Counted from the stretch's first letter, positions 10,597-19,467 are shown. The stretch: DNA of 64,000 nucleotides from Demequina salsinemoris (GCF_000974805.1 NZ_BBQZ01000001.1:310001-374000); one strand, 5' to 3'. The notes: generated by a model from the letters alone, not told the origin. Translations and numbers: made by a program.

Positions 10597-11556
10597 GTGA
10601 GAGAGATCGTCGTGCTGTCGGGCGGCGTCGGGGGCGCACGGTTCACGCGTGCGCTGAGAGACGCGCTCGCGGGCGAGGACGCCCGGATCCGCGTGATCGT
10701 CAACACCGCGGACGACATGTGGATGGCGGGCCTGAGGATCTGCCCCGATCTTGACTCCGTGACCTACACGCTCGCAGGCGTGAACGACGAGCAGCGCGGC
10801 TGGGGACGGATCGGCGAGAGCGAGCGGGTCTCTGCCGAGCTGCACGAGTGGGGGATCGGCTGGCCCTGGTTCACGCTCGGCGACCTGGACCTCGGGATGC
10901 ACATCGCGAGGACGTCGCTGCTGCGCGAGGGGACGCCGCTGTCCTCCGTCGTCGCGCGCCTGACGGCCCGCTGGGATCTCGGAGCCCGGCTGCTGCCCAT
11001 GACGGACGATGCGGTCGAGACCCACGTCGTGACGGACGGGGGGACGATGCACTTCCAGGAGTGGTGGACCAGGCACCGGGCCTCGGTGCCGGCGCGCGGC
11101 TTCGAGCTGAGGGGCGCGGACGATGCGGTGCCGGCTCCTGGGGTGGTCGAGGCCATCGCGGGTGCCGACGTGGTGCTTGTGGCGCCCTCGAACCCGATCG
11201 TGTCGATCGGGCCGATCATAGCCGTCGGGGGGATCCGCGACGCGCTCACGGCGACCCCCGCGCCCGTGGTCGGCGTCTCACCGATCATCGGCGGGTCGGT
11301 GGTGCGCGGCATGGCGGACGCGTGCCTGACGGCGGTCGGCACTGCCACGGACGCCGCGGCGGTGGGGCTGCGCTACGGCGCTCGAGCGGCCGGGGGAGTG
11401 ATCGACGGCTGGCTCGTGGACGAGGTCGACGCGGACGCGGTCCCCGGTCTCGAGGCGGCGGGGATCGCCACGCGCTCCGTGCCCCTGTGGATGTCGGAGC
11501 CGGCCGCCGCGCAGACCCTCGCGCGGGACGCGCTCGCGCTCGCGGGCTCCGTGTAG
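10597..11556 (+). CDS. cofD: 2-phospho-L-lactate/PEP transferase (CofD/FbiA)
   Basis: A 319-residue protein starting with GTG at 10597, preceded by a strong GGAGGAGG. The N-terminal [18 protein letters not shown] is the CofD signature, followed by [19 protein letters not shown] and the conserved [32 protein letters not shown] is also typical. CofD transfers the activated three-carbon phospho-acid to FO, giving (dehydro-)F420-0. It is divergent from cofC, so the F420 genes flank a short 55-base promoter region. The FO synthase gene is not in the window. Confidence 0.94.
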   Translation: MREIVVLSGGVGGARFTRALRDALAGEDARIRVIVNTADDMWMAGLRICPDLDSVTYTLAGVNDEQRGWGRIGESERVSAELHEWGIGWPWFTLGDLDLGMHIARTSLLREGTPLSSVVARLTARWDLGARLLPMTDDAVETHVVTDGGTMHFQEWWTRHRASVPARGFELRGADDAVPAPGVVEAIAGADVVLVAPSNPIVSIGPIIAVGGIRDALTATPAPVVGVSPIIGGSVVRGMADACLTAVGTATDAAAVGLRYGARAAGGVIDGWLVDEVDADAVPGLEAAGIATRSVPLWMSEPAAAQTLARDALALAGSV

Positions 11557-11620
11557 GGCGCGGTGCCGTCCCACCTCGGCGGGGAGCGCGGGGCATGCTC
11601 CTCCCGGCGGGCGCGACTGG

Positions 11621-11649
11621 TGGACAAATGTGTGGCAGGGGCTTGCGAT
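11621..11649 (+). promoter_or_regulatory. Candidate promoter of amidohydrolase 1
   Basis: TGGACA (11621-11626), 17 bases, TGCGAT (11644-11649). The -10 is imperfect. Its placement 12 bases before the operator-like element at 11661 matches the geometry of the better promoters at 20416 and 27166. Confidence 0.4.
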
Positions 11650-11660
11650 CGCCTTTTGTG

Positions 11661-11678
11661 TCTCATATCTTATTGAGG
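11661..11678 (+). promoter_or_regulatory. Operator-like AT-rich element (site A, degenerate)
   Basis: TCTCATATCTTATTGAGG. It contains two half-sites of the motif seen at 19498, 20459 and 27204: TCTCAT (11661-11666) and TCTTAT (11668-11673), one base apart. The outer CTCA and TGAG are inverted. It is the weakest of the four copies and is proposed as a binding site of the GntR regulator at 19585. Confidence 0.5.
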
Positions 11679-11709
11679 GACCTCATCCCCCGAACGAGGA
11701 GTCCCTCGC

Positions 11710-13014
11710 ATGGCAAGAACAGTGATCAAGGGTGGCGTCGTGCTCACCCTCGACGACGCCGCCCCCTTCCACGCCGACGGCGCGGTGATCGTCGACGGCG
11801 ACCGCATCGTCTGGGTCGGCCCGAGCTCCGAGCTTGTGCTCGAGCCGGGCGATGCGATCGTCGACGCGTCGCGCAAGGTCGTGATGCCCGGTCTTGTGAA
11901 CCTCCACTACCACGTGGACCTGGGCCGCTCCTCGGGGGAGTTCTCCGACGACAAGCGCCCGATGTGGGACGTGCTGTTCGACGACTGGTACCCGTTCATC
12001 GGGCAGCTCACCCCGGACGAGGTGTACTGGGCCTCGATGGCGTGCTACGCCGAGGCGATCCGCTTCGGCAACACCACCGTCAACGACATGTACGTCCAGA
12101 CCGAGGCGCGCGCCCGCGCGGCCGGGGCGATGGGCATCCGTGCGACCCTGTCCAACGAGATCGCGACCCCCGAGACGGGGATCGATACCGTCGAGCGGAA
12201 CATCGCCGCGTTCAAGGAGGCCGACGGCACGCAGGACGGGCTCGTCACGGTCGCCTTCGGGATCGAATGGCTGCCGTGCGCGTCCGACACGATCCTTTCC
12301 GAGGTGCGCGCCGCCGCCACCGACCTCGGCGCCGGGATCCACATCCACCTCAACGAGGCGATGTCCGAGGTTGAGAACAGCCTCGAGCGCTACGGCAAGC
12401 GCCCCACCGAGCTCGCGTACGAGCTCGGCTTCCTGGGTCCTGACGTGGTCGCCGCGCACGCCGTCCACCTCGACGACCGCGAGATCCAGTGGGTCGCCGA
12501 GACCGGCACGCACATCTCCCACAACCCGGCGTCGAACTCGTTCCTCGGCAATGGCATCGCGCGCATGAACGACTTCCGCGCCGCCGGCATCAACGTGGGG
12601 CTCGGCACCGATGCCTCGTTCATGCAGGACATGTTCGAGGCGATGAGGTGGGCCACCTTCCTCCACCGCGCCAAGGCCGCGGACGTCTCCGTGCGCTCGT
12701 CGCCCGAGGCGCTCGCGATGGCGACGATCAACGGCTCCAAAGCGCTCGGCCAGGACACCGGCGTGCTCGCCCCGGGCAGGCTCGCGGACCTGATCCTGCT
12801 GGACGTCGACCAGATGAAGTTCGCGATGATGGACCGCGCCGATGTCGGCTCCGTCACCGAGTTCGTCACGAACCACGCGAACGGCAACGACGTCGCCTCG
12901 ACGATGGTCGCGGGCGAGTTCGTGATGCTGAACCGTGAGCTCACGCGGGTCGACGAGGACGAGATCAAGGCGAACCTGAGCTCCTCCATGGCGGCCGCCT
13001 TCTCCCGCGCGTAG
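11710..13014 (+). CDS. Amidohydrolase 1, TrzA/AtzA/SAH-deaminase-like
   Basis: A 434-residue metal-dependent hydrolase of the amidohydrolase superfamily, cytosine/guanine-deaminase-like branch. Visible metal ligands are His66 and His68 in NLHYHVD, His213 in IHIHLNEAMSE with Glu216, His250/His253 in AAHAVHL, and Asp301 in GLGTDAS. GTHISHNPASNSFLGNGIA is the family loop. Such enzymes hydrolyse amino or halo groups from purines, pyrimidines and s-triazines. The substrate is not predictable, but a deaminase step on an aminopyrimidine would fit the neighbours. It is paralogous to the gene at 27263, down to the leader GAGGAGTCC and the start MARTxI. The operator-like element 49 bases upstream suggests GntR control. 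A strong hairpin follows. Confidence 0.88.
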   Translation: MARTVIKGGVVLTLDDAAPFHADGAVIVDGDRIVWVGPSSELVLEPGDAIVDASRKVVMPGLVNLHYHVDLGRSSGEFSDDKRPMWDVLFDDWYPFIGQLTPDEVYWASMACYAEAIRFGNTTVNDMYVQTEARARAAGAMGIRATLSNEIATPETGIDTVERNIAAFKEADGTQDGLVTVAFGIEWLPCASDTILSEVRAAATDLGAGIHIHLNEAMSEVENSLERYGKRPTELAYELGFLGPDVVAAHAVHLDDREIQWVAETGTHISHNPASNSFLGNGIARMNDFRAAGINVGLGTDASFMQDMFEAMRWATFLHRAKAADVSVRSSPEALAMATINGSKALGQDTGVLAPGRLADLILLDVDQMKFAMMDRADVGSVTEFVTNHANGNDVASTMVAGEFVMLNRELTRVDEDEIKANLSSSMAAAFSRA

Positions 13015-13025
13015 AGCCACGCGCG

Positions 13026-13064
13026 CGTCGGGGCCCTCGCGGATCGTCCGCGTGGGCCCCGACG
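13026..13064 (+). terminator. Strong hairpin terminator after amidohydrolase 1
   Basis: Outer arms CGTCGGGGCCC (13026-13036) and GGGCCCCGACG (13054-13064), inner arms CGCGGA and TCCGCG with a TCG loop. Only one mismatched pair separates the two stems. There is no T-tract. The rest of the gap to 13279 holds a possible -10 box TATCCT at 13147 and nothing else I can identify. Confidence 0.7.
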
Positions 13065-13278
13065 TCTGCGCGGCGGCGCCGCGCCGTGGCACGGCCCATC
13101 CTCCACGTGGGCCGGGACGATGCTGGTGCCGGTGGGAGCGACGCGCTATCCTGACCGCGGAGTCACCGGGTGACGGCGCGCCATGCGTCGCCTGCCATCG
13201 GTGCTCCCGGCGCGTTCGGGGGAGCACGCCGCGAACAAGGGGCGGCCGCGCCTGGCGCGGCCATCGAGAGGGGTATCC

Positions 13279-13641
13279 ATGAGTGCAGCACCGTCGGCAC
13301 CTTCCACGTCCGAGGCGACGGCTCCGCTGCCGCGACTGCGGATGGCGACCGAGGCGCTCGTGCTCGGTATCGTCGCGTTGACGCTCGTCGTCGCGCCCGT
13401 CGGCGCCCTGCCGGGCGTGGAGTGGTTGAGCGTCCTCCTGCCCGCAGCCTGTCTCATCGTGACAATCGTCGCGATCACGACGGGGCATCACGCGCGGAGC
13501 CGCCTGCGCGGGCTCGAGCGTGACGGAGACCCGCACTCAGGTGCGGGCCGCGCGCTCGCGGGCCTCGTCCTCGGCTACGTCGCGCTCGGGTGGCTCGTCT
13601 TCACCACGCTCGCGTGGGCGCTCGTCATCAGCGCGATCTGA
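13279..13641 (+). CDS. DUF4190-type small membrane protein
   Basis: A 120-residue protein starting MSAAPSAPSTSEATAPLPRL. Three hydrophobic segments are visible: about 23-42 (EALVLGIVALTLVVAPVGAL), about 48-66 and about 95-118 (AGLVLGYVALGWLVFTTLAW). The LGIVALTL, then GHHARSR, then GRALAGLVLGYVALG pattern is that of DUF4190 proteins, integral membrane proteins of unknown role. The ATG at 13279 is preceded by GAGAGGGG; an earlier in-frame ATG at 13183 would add a non-hydrophobic 32-residue leader and is less likely. It sits between the first amidohydrolase and the minus-strand operon and is probably unrelated to both. Confidence 0.75.
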   Translation: MSAAPSAPSTSEATAPLPRLRMATEALVLGIVALTLVVAPVGALPGVEWLSVLLPAACLIVTIVAITTGHHARSRLRGLERDGDPHSGAGRALAGLVLGYVALGWLVFTTLAWALVISAI

Positions 13642-13689
13642 CGCCGCGGGCCCGGGCCAGGCGCGGTGCGCACGGCCCGGGCCGGCGTC
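13640..13689. terminator. Long bidirectional hairpin between convergent genes
   Basis: GACGCC (13640-13645) pairs with GGCGTC (13684-13689), and GGCCCGGGCC (13649-13658) pairs with GGCCCGGGCC (13674-13683). It lies between the DUF4190 gene and the convergent amidase operon and can serve both strands. Confidence 0.65.
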
Positions 13690-13693
13690 GACC

Positions 13694-15121
13694 TCAGGCC
13701 GGCCGGGCGACGCGGCGCTCCATCGTCGGAGCGGCGAGAGCCTCGAGCCGCTCCGCGACGTCGAGCACGAGCGCGTCTCGCGCCCAGCCGCCTACGACCT
13801 GCACGCCCACCGGCAGCCGCCCGGGTCCCAGGTCCACGGGCACTGTCGCGGCGGGCTGACCCGTGATGTTGAACGGGTACGTGTAGGGCGTCCACGTGAT
13901 CCACGGCAGCTTGGCGTCCGCCTCCCCGCCCGCGGGGACCTCCTGGTCCGCATCGAAGGCCACGAGCGGCATCGTGGGCATGATCAGGACGTCGTACTGC
14001 TCGAGGATCGCGAACATCTCCGCGTTGAAGGCCCGGCGCAGCTGCAGGCCCTCGAGATAGTCGGCCACGTCGTACTCCCTCGCGAGCGGCAGCAGGCGCG
14101 CGAGGCCCGGGTCCATGACCTCGCCCTGCGACTCGATGAGGCCCGCGAACGTGAGCCCCCGCCCCGCGACCCAGAGACGCTCGAAGACCTCGCGCGGCGC
14201 CGCGGTCGGGAGGTCGAGCTCCTCGACCGCTGTCCCGTCCTGCGACCAAGCGCTGAGGCCCGCGAAGAGAGGCTCGAGACGGCTCGCCACCTCGTCCGTG
14301 GGCGCGATGCCGAAGGGGGCGCGCACGACGCCGACCCGCAGAGGGCCGGCCGATCGGGTTGAGGGCACGGCGAAGAAGGACTGCGGGTCACGGGGGTCAG
14401 GGCCCGCAGCGATGGCCATCACGGCGCGCGCGTCCGCGACCGACCGGGTGAGCGGGCCCGCGTGGGACAGCGACTCGTTCGCGGTGCCGGGCCACACAGG
14501 GATCGCGCTCAGCGTCGGCTTGATGCCGAACGCGCCGCAGAAGGCCGCAGGGATGCGGATCGAGCCGCCCGCGTCGGACCCGGTCGCGATCGGCACGGCG
14601 CCCGCGCCGACGGTGGAGCCGGAGCCGGCGGAGGAGCCGCCCGAGTTGCGCGTCGGATCCCACGGGTTGCGCGTCACCCCGGTCAGGGGTGAGATGCCGG
14701 TGCCCTTCCACCCGAACTCGGGGGTCGTGGTGCGTCCGATGATGACGGCGCCCGCCGCCTGGAGGCGCTCGACCATGGGGGCCGCATAGGTGGCGCTGCT
14801 CTCGGACGATGTGCGCGAGCCCTTGAAGCATTGCTCGCCCACGATCGGCATGTTGTCCTTGGAGGCGATCGGCACGCCGTGGAGCGCGCTGCGCGCCCTG
14901 CCGTCCTTGGCCTCCGCCTCGAGTCTCGTCGCCTCGGCGAGCGCGTTCTCCGTCCTGAGGGCGACGTACGCGTTGAGGTCGCCGTCGTCCCGCGCGGCGA
15001 GCTCGAGCGCGCACTCGGCGAGGTGCACCGGGGAGACCTCGCCCGTCGCGACGAGGCGCCCCATCTCGACGCCGGTGAGGGACTGGTACTCGGCCAGGCC
15101 GAGCTCGCGATAGGCGCTCAT
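13694..15121 (-). CDS. Amidase, amidase-signature (AS) family
   Basis: A 475-residue AS-family hydrolase. The Ser-cisSer-Lys triad is visible: Lys88 in PIASKDN, cis-Ser in GGSSAGSGS (about 163-164) and nucleophile Ser187 in GSDAGGSIRIPA. AS enzymes hydrolyse carboxamides (acetamide, malonamate, allophanate, indole-acetamide types) in the cytoplasm. It is last gene of a five-gene minus-strand operon, its ATG overlapping the aminotransferase stop (ATGA). In this context it could cleave an acyclic amide produced after ring opening, which is inference. The bidirectional hairpin at 13640 follows its stop. Confidence 0.9.
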   Translation of the reverse strand: MSAYRELGLAEYQSLTGVEMGRLVATGEVSPVHLAECALELAARDDGDLNAYVALRTENALAEATRLEAEAKDGRARSALHGVPIASKDNMPIVGEQCFKGSRTSSESSATYAAPMVERLQAAGAVIIGRTTTPEFGWKGTGISPLTGVTRNPWDPTRNSGGSSAGSGSTVGAGAVPIATGSDAGGSIRIPAAFCGAFGIKPTLSAIPVWPGTANESLSHAGPLTRSVADARAVMAIAAGPDPRDPQSFFAVPSTRSAGPLRVGVVRAPFGIAPTDEVASRLEPLFAGLSAWSQDGTAVEELDLPTAAPREVFERLWVAGRGLTFAGLIESQGEVMDPGLARLLPLAREYDVADYLEGLQLRRAFNAEMFAILEQYDVLIMPTMPLVAFDADQEVPAGGEADAKLPWITWTPYTYPFNITGQPAATVPVDLGPGRLPVGVQVVGGWARDALVLDVAERLEALAAPTMERRVARPA

Positions 15122-16206
15122 CGCGCGACCCCGTCCGCGATCGCGGTCCATGCCTCGCAGAACCGGTCCACCCACTCCTCGGGGACGGAGGTGGAGATCT
15201 TCACGAAACGCTCGCCGAAGTGCGGCGACTGATATGTGCCGGGACGGACGAACACATCGTGCTCGAGCATGCGCGCGCACACGTCCTCCGAGTGGAGGCC
15301 CGTGGCGGAGACGTCGACGGCGAGGAAGTTCGCCTGGGACGGAGAGACCACGACAGCCCCGAAGCCCGTGCGTGCCACGACGTCCTCGACGGCCCCGATG
15401 TTGCGGCGGTTGACGCCGCGCAGCATCTCGAGCCACTCGCCGCGGCCTTCGAGGCCCGCGATGGCGGCGCGCTGCGCCTGGATCGGAGCCCCCAGGGGGT
15501 TCGACGGCACCGCGGTGAGGCGTGCGAGCAGCTCGGGTGCGGCTACCACCGCGCCGAGCCGCAGGCCAGCGAGACCGAGCCACTTGGAGAAGCTGTAGGT
15601 GGTGAACGTCCGCTCCGGGTACAGCTCGGCGACCAGGCTGTGGCCCTCAGCGAAGTGTCGGTACGTGCAGTCGTGCACGATGTACGACTCGGTCTCGCGC
15701 GCGAGGGCGACGATCGCCTCGAGCTCGTCGCGCGAGTACAGGCTCCCGAGCGGGTTGAGCGGGTCGATCAGGTAGATGAGGCTGCGAGGCTCGATGACCT
15801 CGGCGATCTGCGCGGCCGACAGCTTCGCTCCCGGCTGCTCGTACACGTCGAGCACCGTCACGGGCTTGTCGCCGAGGCCGACGAAGCGCGCAGGCCACGG
15901 CCAGCCCGGGTCCGAGGTGATCAGCTGCGAGATCTCCGGAGCCAGCACGGTGCACACGTGGTAGAGGCCCCCGACGGCGCCGTCGGTGACCCAGGCATCG
16001 GCGTCGGGCAGGCCCAGGTCCTCGAGGATCAGCTCGCGCAGCCGCGTGAAGCCCAGCGGGGGAGCGTACAGCTGGAACTCGCGCGAGGCGACGCTCGCGG
16101 TCATCGCGTCGACGACCGCCGCGGGCGGCTCGAGGTGGGTGGTGTTCTGCCCCATCCACGCCAGCGTCGGGCGGTTCAGGAGGTCTTCGAACGAGGGTGC
16201 GGACAT
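15118..16206 (-). CDS. PLP-dependent aminotransferase, class I/II fold
   Basis: A 362-residue fold-type I PLP enzyme. The Schiff-base Lys208 lies in TYSFSKWLGLAGLRLGAV, the PLP-ring Asp179 in YIVHDCTYRHF, and DPLNPLGSLYS replaces the usual NPTG loop. Substrate is unknown; the family includes amino acid transaminases and C-S lyases. The start ATG at 16206 follows a purine-rich stretch. It is the fourth gene of the M20 operon, separated from the M29-like gene by 56 bases and overlapping the amidase by ATGA. In the operon it might transaminate a small amino-carbonyl product; that is inference. Confidence 0.85.
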   Translation of the reverse strand: MSAPSFEDLLNRPTLAWMGQNTTHLEPPAAVVDAMTASVASREFQLYAPPLGFTRLRELILEDLGLPDADAWVTDGAVGGLYHVCTVLAPEISQLITSDPGWPWPARFVGLGDKPVTVLDVYEQPGAKLSAAQIAEVIEPRSLIYLIDPLNPLGSLYSRDELEAIVALARETESYIVHDCTYRHFAEGHSLVAELYPERTFTTYSFSKWLGLAGLRLGAVVAAPELLARLTAVPSNPLGAPIQAQRAAIAGLEGRGEWLEMLRGVNRRNIGAVEDVVARTGFGAVVVSPSQANFLAVDVSATGLHSEDVCARMLEHDVFVRPGTYQSPHFGERFVKISTSVPEEWVDRFCEAWTAIADGVAR

Positions 16207-16262
16207 AGGGGGACTCCGATTCTTGAGCGGGAGCGAGGCGAGAAGGGGGAGGAGGGTGCGGC

Positions 16263-17252
16263 TCAGGGCTCGACGAGGTCGCCGCCGACGATCCGGGGTA
16301 CGCCATCGAGGTGCACGGTCGCGTCCTGCATGACGCAGTCGAGGTGAGCGACGGCGTTCACGGTGCCGCCGTACGCGATCGAGTTGCCGAACGCGATGTG
16401 GGCGCTGCCCTTGGTCGACTCGGTCTCCATGGGCACCGCGCACACGGATCCCTGGGGGTTGAGGCCGACAGACACCTCGGCGAGGTTGCCCATGCGCGGA
16501 TCGTCGCAGCGAGCGATCATCTCGAGCAGGCGGGCCGCCTCGTCGCCCTCGGTCGCGTGGAGAGTGCCCTCGCGGATGTCGAGTGCGACGGGGGACACGA
16601 CGGGCCCGGGACCCATGAAGAGGAAGTCGCCATCGATCACGACGGTGCCGTCGCTCGAGAGCTCGACCGGCGCTGTGCCCGACTCGATGTCGGGCGGAGC
16701 CATGTACGCGCCGGGCTCCCGAGCGACGCCGGTGAGGGCGCGGCCCTTGCGCCCGCGCACCGAGCCGGCCAGGTCGGTGCCCGCCGGCGTGGTGATGCGG
16801 TAGGTGTCCGCCTCCTCCCACGCGCGCGCGAGCTTCATCACGGTGCTCGCGATCTCGTCGAAGTCCACGTCGTACGGGCCGCCGAGCCGGAACGTGTCGG
16901 CGATCACCGCGGGCATGCTGAGGTAGCGCGTGCCCTGGCGGCAGGCCTCCTGGCGGGCCCTGCTCGAGCCGATGAACGCGGAGGTGAGCTCGATCCCGGC
17001 CGCGGCGTTCGCAAGCTCCTCCGCGATCCTCGCGGGGGGCTCCGCCCCGGGCATCGGGATCTCGGCCAGCGTGCGGATGAGCGGGATGGCGCCGCGCTCC
17101 CTGAGGCCATCGGCCAGGCCTGCGACCACGGCGAGGTCGCTGCCGGGGTCCGACAGGAGCACGACGCGCTCGTCCTTGCGGATGCCGAGGCACGTGTCGA
17201 GCACGCGGGACACCGTGCGCTCGGGAAGCGGCGCGTCGAGACCCGTGCTCAC
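16263..17252 (-). CDS. M29-aminopeptidase/2,5-dihydroxypyridine dioxygenase (NicX)-like metalloenzyme
   Basis: A 329-residue protein starting with GTG (STGLDAPLPE). It has candidate metal ligands of the M29-like fold: Glu259 in GNLAEVSVGLNP, His285 in GSAHIAFGNS, and the His303-x-Asp305 pair in VAHLDCVM. The same fold includes leucyl aminopeptidases of family M29 and the non-heme iron ring-cleaving dioxygenase NicX; the sequence alone does not separate them. The presence of amidases, flavin oxidoreductases and deaminase-like enzymes nearby makes a heterocycle role attractive. It follows the LLM gene by 5 bases. The second glutamate expected in M29 peptidases is not obvious, which weakens the peptidase reading. 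Confidence 0.7.
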   Translation of the reverse strand: MSTGLDAPLPERTVSRVLDTCLGIRKDERVVLLSDPGSDLAVVAGLADGLRERGAIPLIRTLAEIPMPGAEPPARIAEELANAAAGIELTSAFIGSSRARQEACRQGTRYLSMPAVIADTFRLGGPYDVDFDEIASTVMKLARAWEEADTYRITTPAGTDLAGSVRGRKGRALTGVAREPGAYMAPPDIESGTAPVELSSDGTVVIDGDFLFMGPGPVVSPVALDIREGTLHATEGDEAARLLEMIARCDDPRMGNLAEVSVGLNPQGSVCAVPMETESTKGSAHIAFGNSIAYGGTVNAVAHLDCVMQDATVHLDGVPRIVGGDLVEP

Positions 17253-17257
17253 GCCGC

Positions 17258-18259
17258 TCACTCCGCCTTGTAGGCGTCGACGCACTCCGCGAACGCCTCG
17301 ATCGTGGCGGTGCGGGAATGGATGTCGCCGCCGATCGGGAAGAGGGTCATCGAGTCGACGCCGAGCGCGTCGAGCGTTGCCATCTTCTCGAGCACCGAGG
17401 CGCGGTCGCCGGCGAGCGCCATGCGGCGGACGAAGTCGTCGGGAAGCAGCCGCGCGACCTTGGCGGCCTCCTGGAACTCGCCGCCGCTGTACTCCTGTTG
17501 GACCCGGGAGATGAGCTCCTTGTCGAGGCCGGCGAGCTCGCAGTACATCGGCGCGGTCTGGGGGAACCATGCGGCGATGGTGCGCGCGGACTCGAGCGCG
17601 GCGTCCTCGTCCTCGTTGATCTCCCCATAGGCGAAGACCGAGATCTTGGGTCGCTCGCTACGACCTGCCTTCTCGACGCCGCGGTCGATGTGCTCGAGCG
17701 CGTACGTGAGGCCCACGGTGTCGAGGCCCGCGAGCAGGACCACGCCGTCGGCCACACGACCCGCCATCTCGAGCGTCTTGGGTCCCGAGGCGGAGACGTA
17801 GACGGGGATGTCGGCCGGCACGTCGAAGCGCATGTGCGCATCGACGAGCTCGAATCCCATGCCCTGGTACGTGACATGGTCGCCCGTCCACAGGGCGCGC
17901 ATCGCGTGGATCGAGTCCTCGAGCTGGCGCAGGCGCGCGGGCTTGTGCCCGAGCGCGAGCAGGGGGCGATCTCCCGCCCCGATGCCCATGATGGCGCGCC
18001 CTCCGGAGATCTCGTCCAGTGTCGTCGCGGCCACTGCGGCGAGCGCCGGGTGGCGCGTGACCGGATTGGTCACGGCCGTGCCCAGCGTCATCCTGCTCGT
18101 CCGCATCGCCGCGATCGTGAGGTACATGTAGCTGTACCGCGAGTGCAGTGACGAGTCGGTGAGCCAGAACTCGTCGAAGCCGAGCGTCTCGATGCGCTCG
18201 ACGAGGTCCCCGAACTGCGCGGACGGGTAGACCGGCTGGAGGGCGACTCCTGAGCGCAT
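17258..18259 (-). CDS. F420-type LLM oxidoreductase (MER-like)
   Basis: A 333-residue luciferase-like protein starting MRSGVALQPVYPSAQFGDLV. It has the compact LLM size and the segments ETLGFDEFWLTDSSL, LGTAVTNPVTRHP, MGIGAGDRP and PVYVSASGPKTLEMAGRVADG seen in methylene-tetrahydromethanopterin reductase-like, F420-dependent enzymes. It lacks the long insertion of FMN monooxygenases. It would reduce or oxidise a small substrate with F420; an F420 synthesis and fgd block lies only 6 kb away, so cofactor supply is available. The ATG overlaps the M20 stop (ATGA), second gene of the operon. Substrate unknown. Confidence 0.82.
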   Translation of the reverse strand: MRSGVALQPVYPSAQFGDLVERIETLGFDEFWLTDSSLHSRYSYMYLTIAAMRTSRMTLGTAVTNPVTRHPALAAVAATTLDEISGGRAIMGIGAGDRPLLALGHKPARLRQLEDSIHAMRALWTGDHVTYQGMGFELVDAHMRFDVPADIPVYVSASGPKTLEMAGRVADGVVLLAGLDTVGLTYALEHIDRGVEKAGRSERPKISVFAYGEINEDEDAALESARTIAAWFPQTAPMYCELAGLDKELISRVQQEYSGGEFQEAAKVARLLPDDFVRRMALAGDRASVLEKMATLDALGVDSMTLFPIGGDIHSRTATIEAFAECVDAYKAE

Positions 18260-19467
18260 CAGTCCTCCGGGCTCAGCGCGAGCGCGGCGAACGCGGCGTA
18301 GACCTTGGTGGCCTCGACGATGTCCTCGATCGAGAGGTGCTCGTCGGGGCAGTAGACGGGCTCTCCGCCCGGGCCGAAGATGATGGTCGGGATGTCGCCA
18401 CCGAAGCTCGCGGTGTCGCCGAGCCAGCCGGCGACCTGCAGCTGGGGCTCCTCTCCGCGCACCTCGCGGACGGCCTCGATCATGAGCGAGGTGACCTTCG
18501 CCTCGGGCTCTGCCAGGTAGCCGGACTTCACGTCCGCCAGCACCACCTCGGCTTCGAAGCGAGGCTCGCGCTCCTTGGCCTTGGCGAGGCAGCGGTCGAT
18601 CTCCTCGCGGACCTGCTCGAGCGAGACGCCGGGCTGCGGGCGGCAGTCGACGCGGATGACGCACTCGTCGGGGATCATCGAGGGCCCGCCCGGCGGAAGG
18701 CCGCCGTACACGCGTCCGGGCGCCATGTAGGTCTCCGGGCCGAACAGGTCGGTCACCCACTCCTCCAGCTGCGGCTCGAGCTTGGACTGGTCCAGCTCGA
18801 TGATCGCATGGGCGGCGAGCATGTTGGCGTTGACCGCGAGCGGCTTGTGGCACGTGTGGGCCGAGATGCCGCGCACGATGATGTCGTAGTAGTACCGGCC
18901 ACGGTGGCCCAGGAAGATCTCGTTGTCGCTCAGCTCGCCGAGCACGCAGAGGTCGCCCGGGTGCTCCTTGAAGTAGGTGATCGCTCCGGTCTGGTCGCCC
19001 ATGTGGTCGGAGACGGCGGCGAAGGAGACGCGGCCGTCGAGCTCGATGCCCGATGCGCGGAGCGCCTCCATGGCGATGATCTGGCACACGAGCGCGGCCT
19101 TCATGTCCATGATCCCGTGGCCGTAGATGCTGCCGTCGATGAGGTCGCCCGAGAACGGCTCGCTCAGCTCCCAGCCGTGGGACACGGGCTTGGTGTCCAT
19201 GTGGCCGGTGAGCACGACGTTCGGTCCCTCGCCCGTCCCGAAGTCAAGGTGACCGATCGCGTTGGGGCGGTCGGCGATGACGGGCTGCAGGTCCACACCG
19301 GAGAAGCCGGACTCGCGCATCACGTCCGCGAGGTAGTTCGCGAGCGGGCCCTCGTCGCCAAGGACGCTGGGGATGCGGCACACCTCTTGCACGAGGCGCA
19401 CGAGGCGCTCCTCGTCGATGTGCTGGGCGACGCGCGATGCGAGGCCTGCGGGGATCTCGGTGGTCAT
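18259..19467 (-). CDS. M20-family metallohydrolase (ArgE/DapE/YlmB-like), unusual active site
   Basis: A 402-residue M20 protein starting MTTEIPAGLASRV, with GAGAGGA upstream. Metal ligands are His89 and Asp91 (LTGHMDTKP), Asp121 (GHGIMDMKAAL), Glu178 (LGELS) and a late His in PDEHLSIED. The dimerisation motif GHRGRYYYDIIVRGISAHT is present. The canonical catalytic DEE is replaced by DHMGDQTG (154-161), so the usual Glu-Glu pair is missing or altered. M20 enzymes remove acyl groups from amines; Bacillus YlmB deformylates a thiamin-derived formylaminopyrimidine. It is first gene of a five-gene operon and carries a perfect operator palindrome upstream. Whether it is YlmB-like in function is inference. 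Confidence 0.85.
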   Translation of the reverse strand: MTTEIPAGLASRVAQHIDEERLVRLVQEVCRIPSVLGDEGPLANYLADVMRESGFSGVDLQPVIADRPNAIGHLDFGTGEGPNVVLTGHMDTKPVSHGWELSEPFSGDLIDGSIYGHGIMDMKAALVCQIIAMEALRASGIELDGRVSFAAVSDHMGDQTGAITYFKEHPGDLCVLGELSDNEIFLGHRGRYYYDIIVRGISAHTCHKPLAVNANMLAAHAIIELDQSKLEPQLEEWVTDLFGPETYMAPGRVYGGLPPGGPSMIPDECVIRVDCRPQPGVSLEQVREEIDRCLAKAKEREPRFEAEVVLADVKSGYLAEPEAKVTSLMIEAVREVRGEEPQLQVAGWLGDTASFGGDIPTIIFGPGGEPVYCPDEHLSIEDIVEATKVYAAFAALALSPED

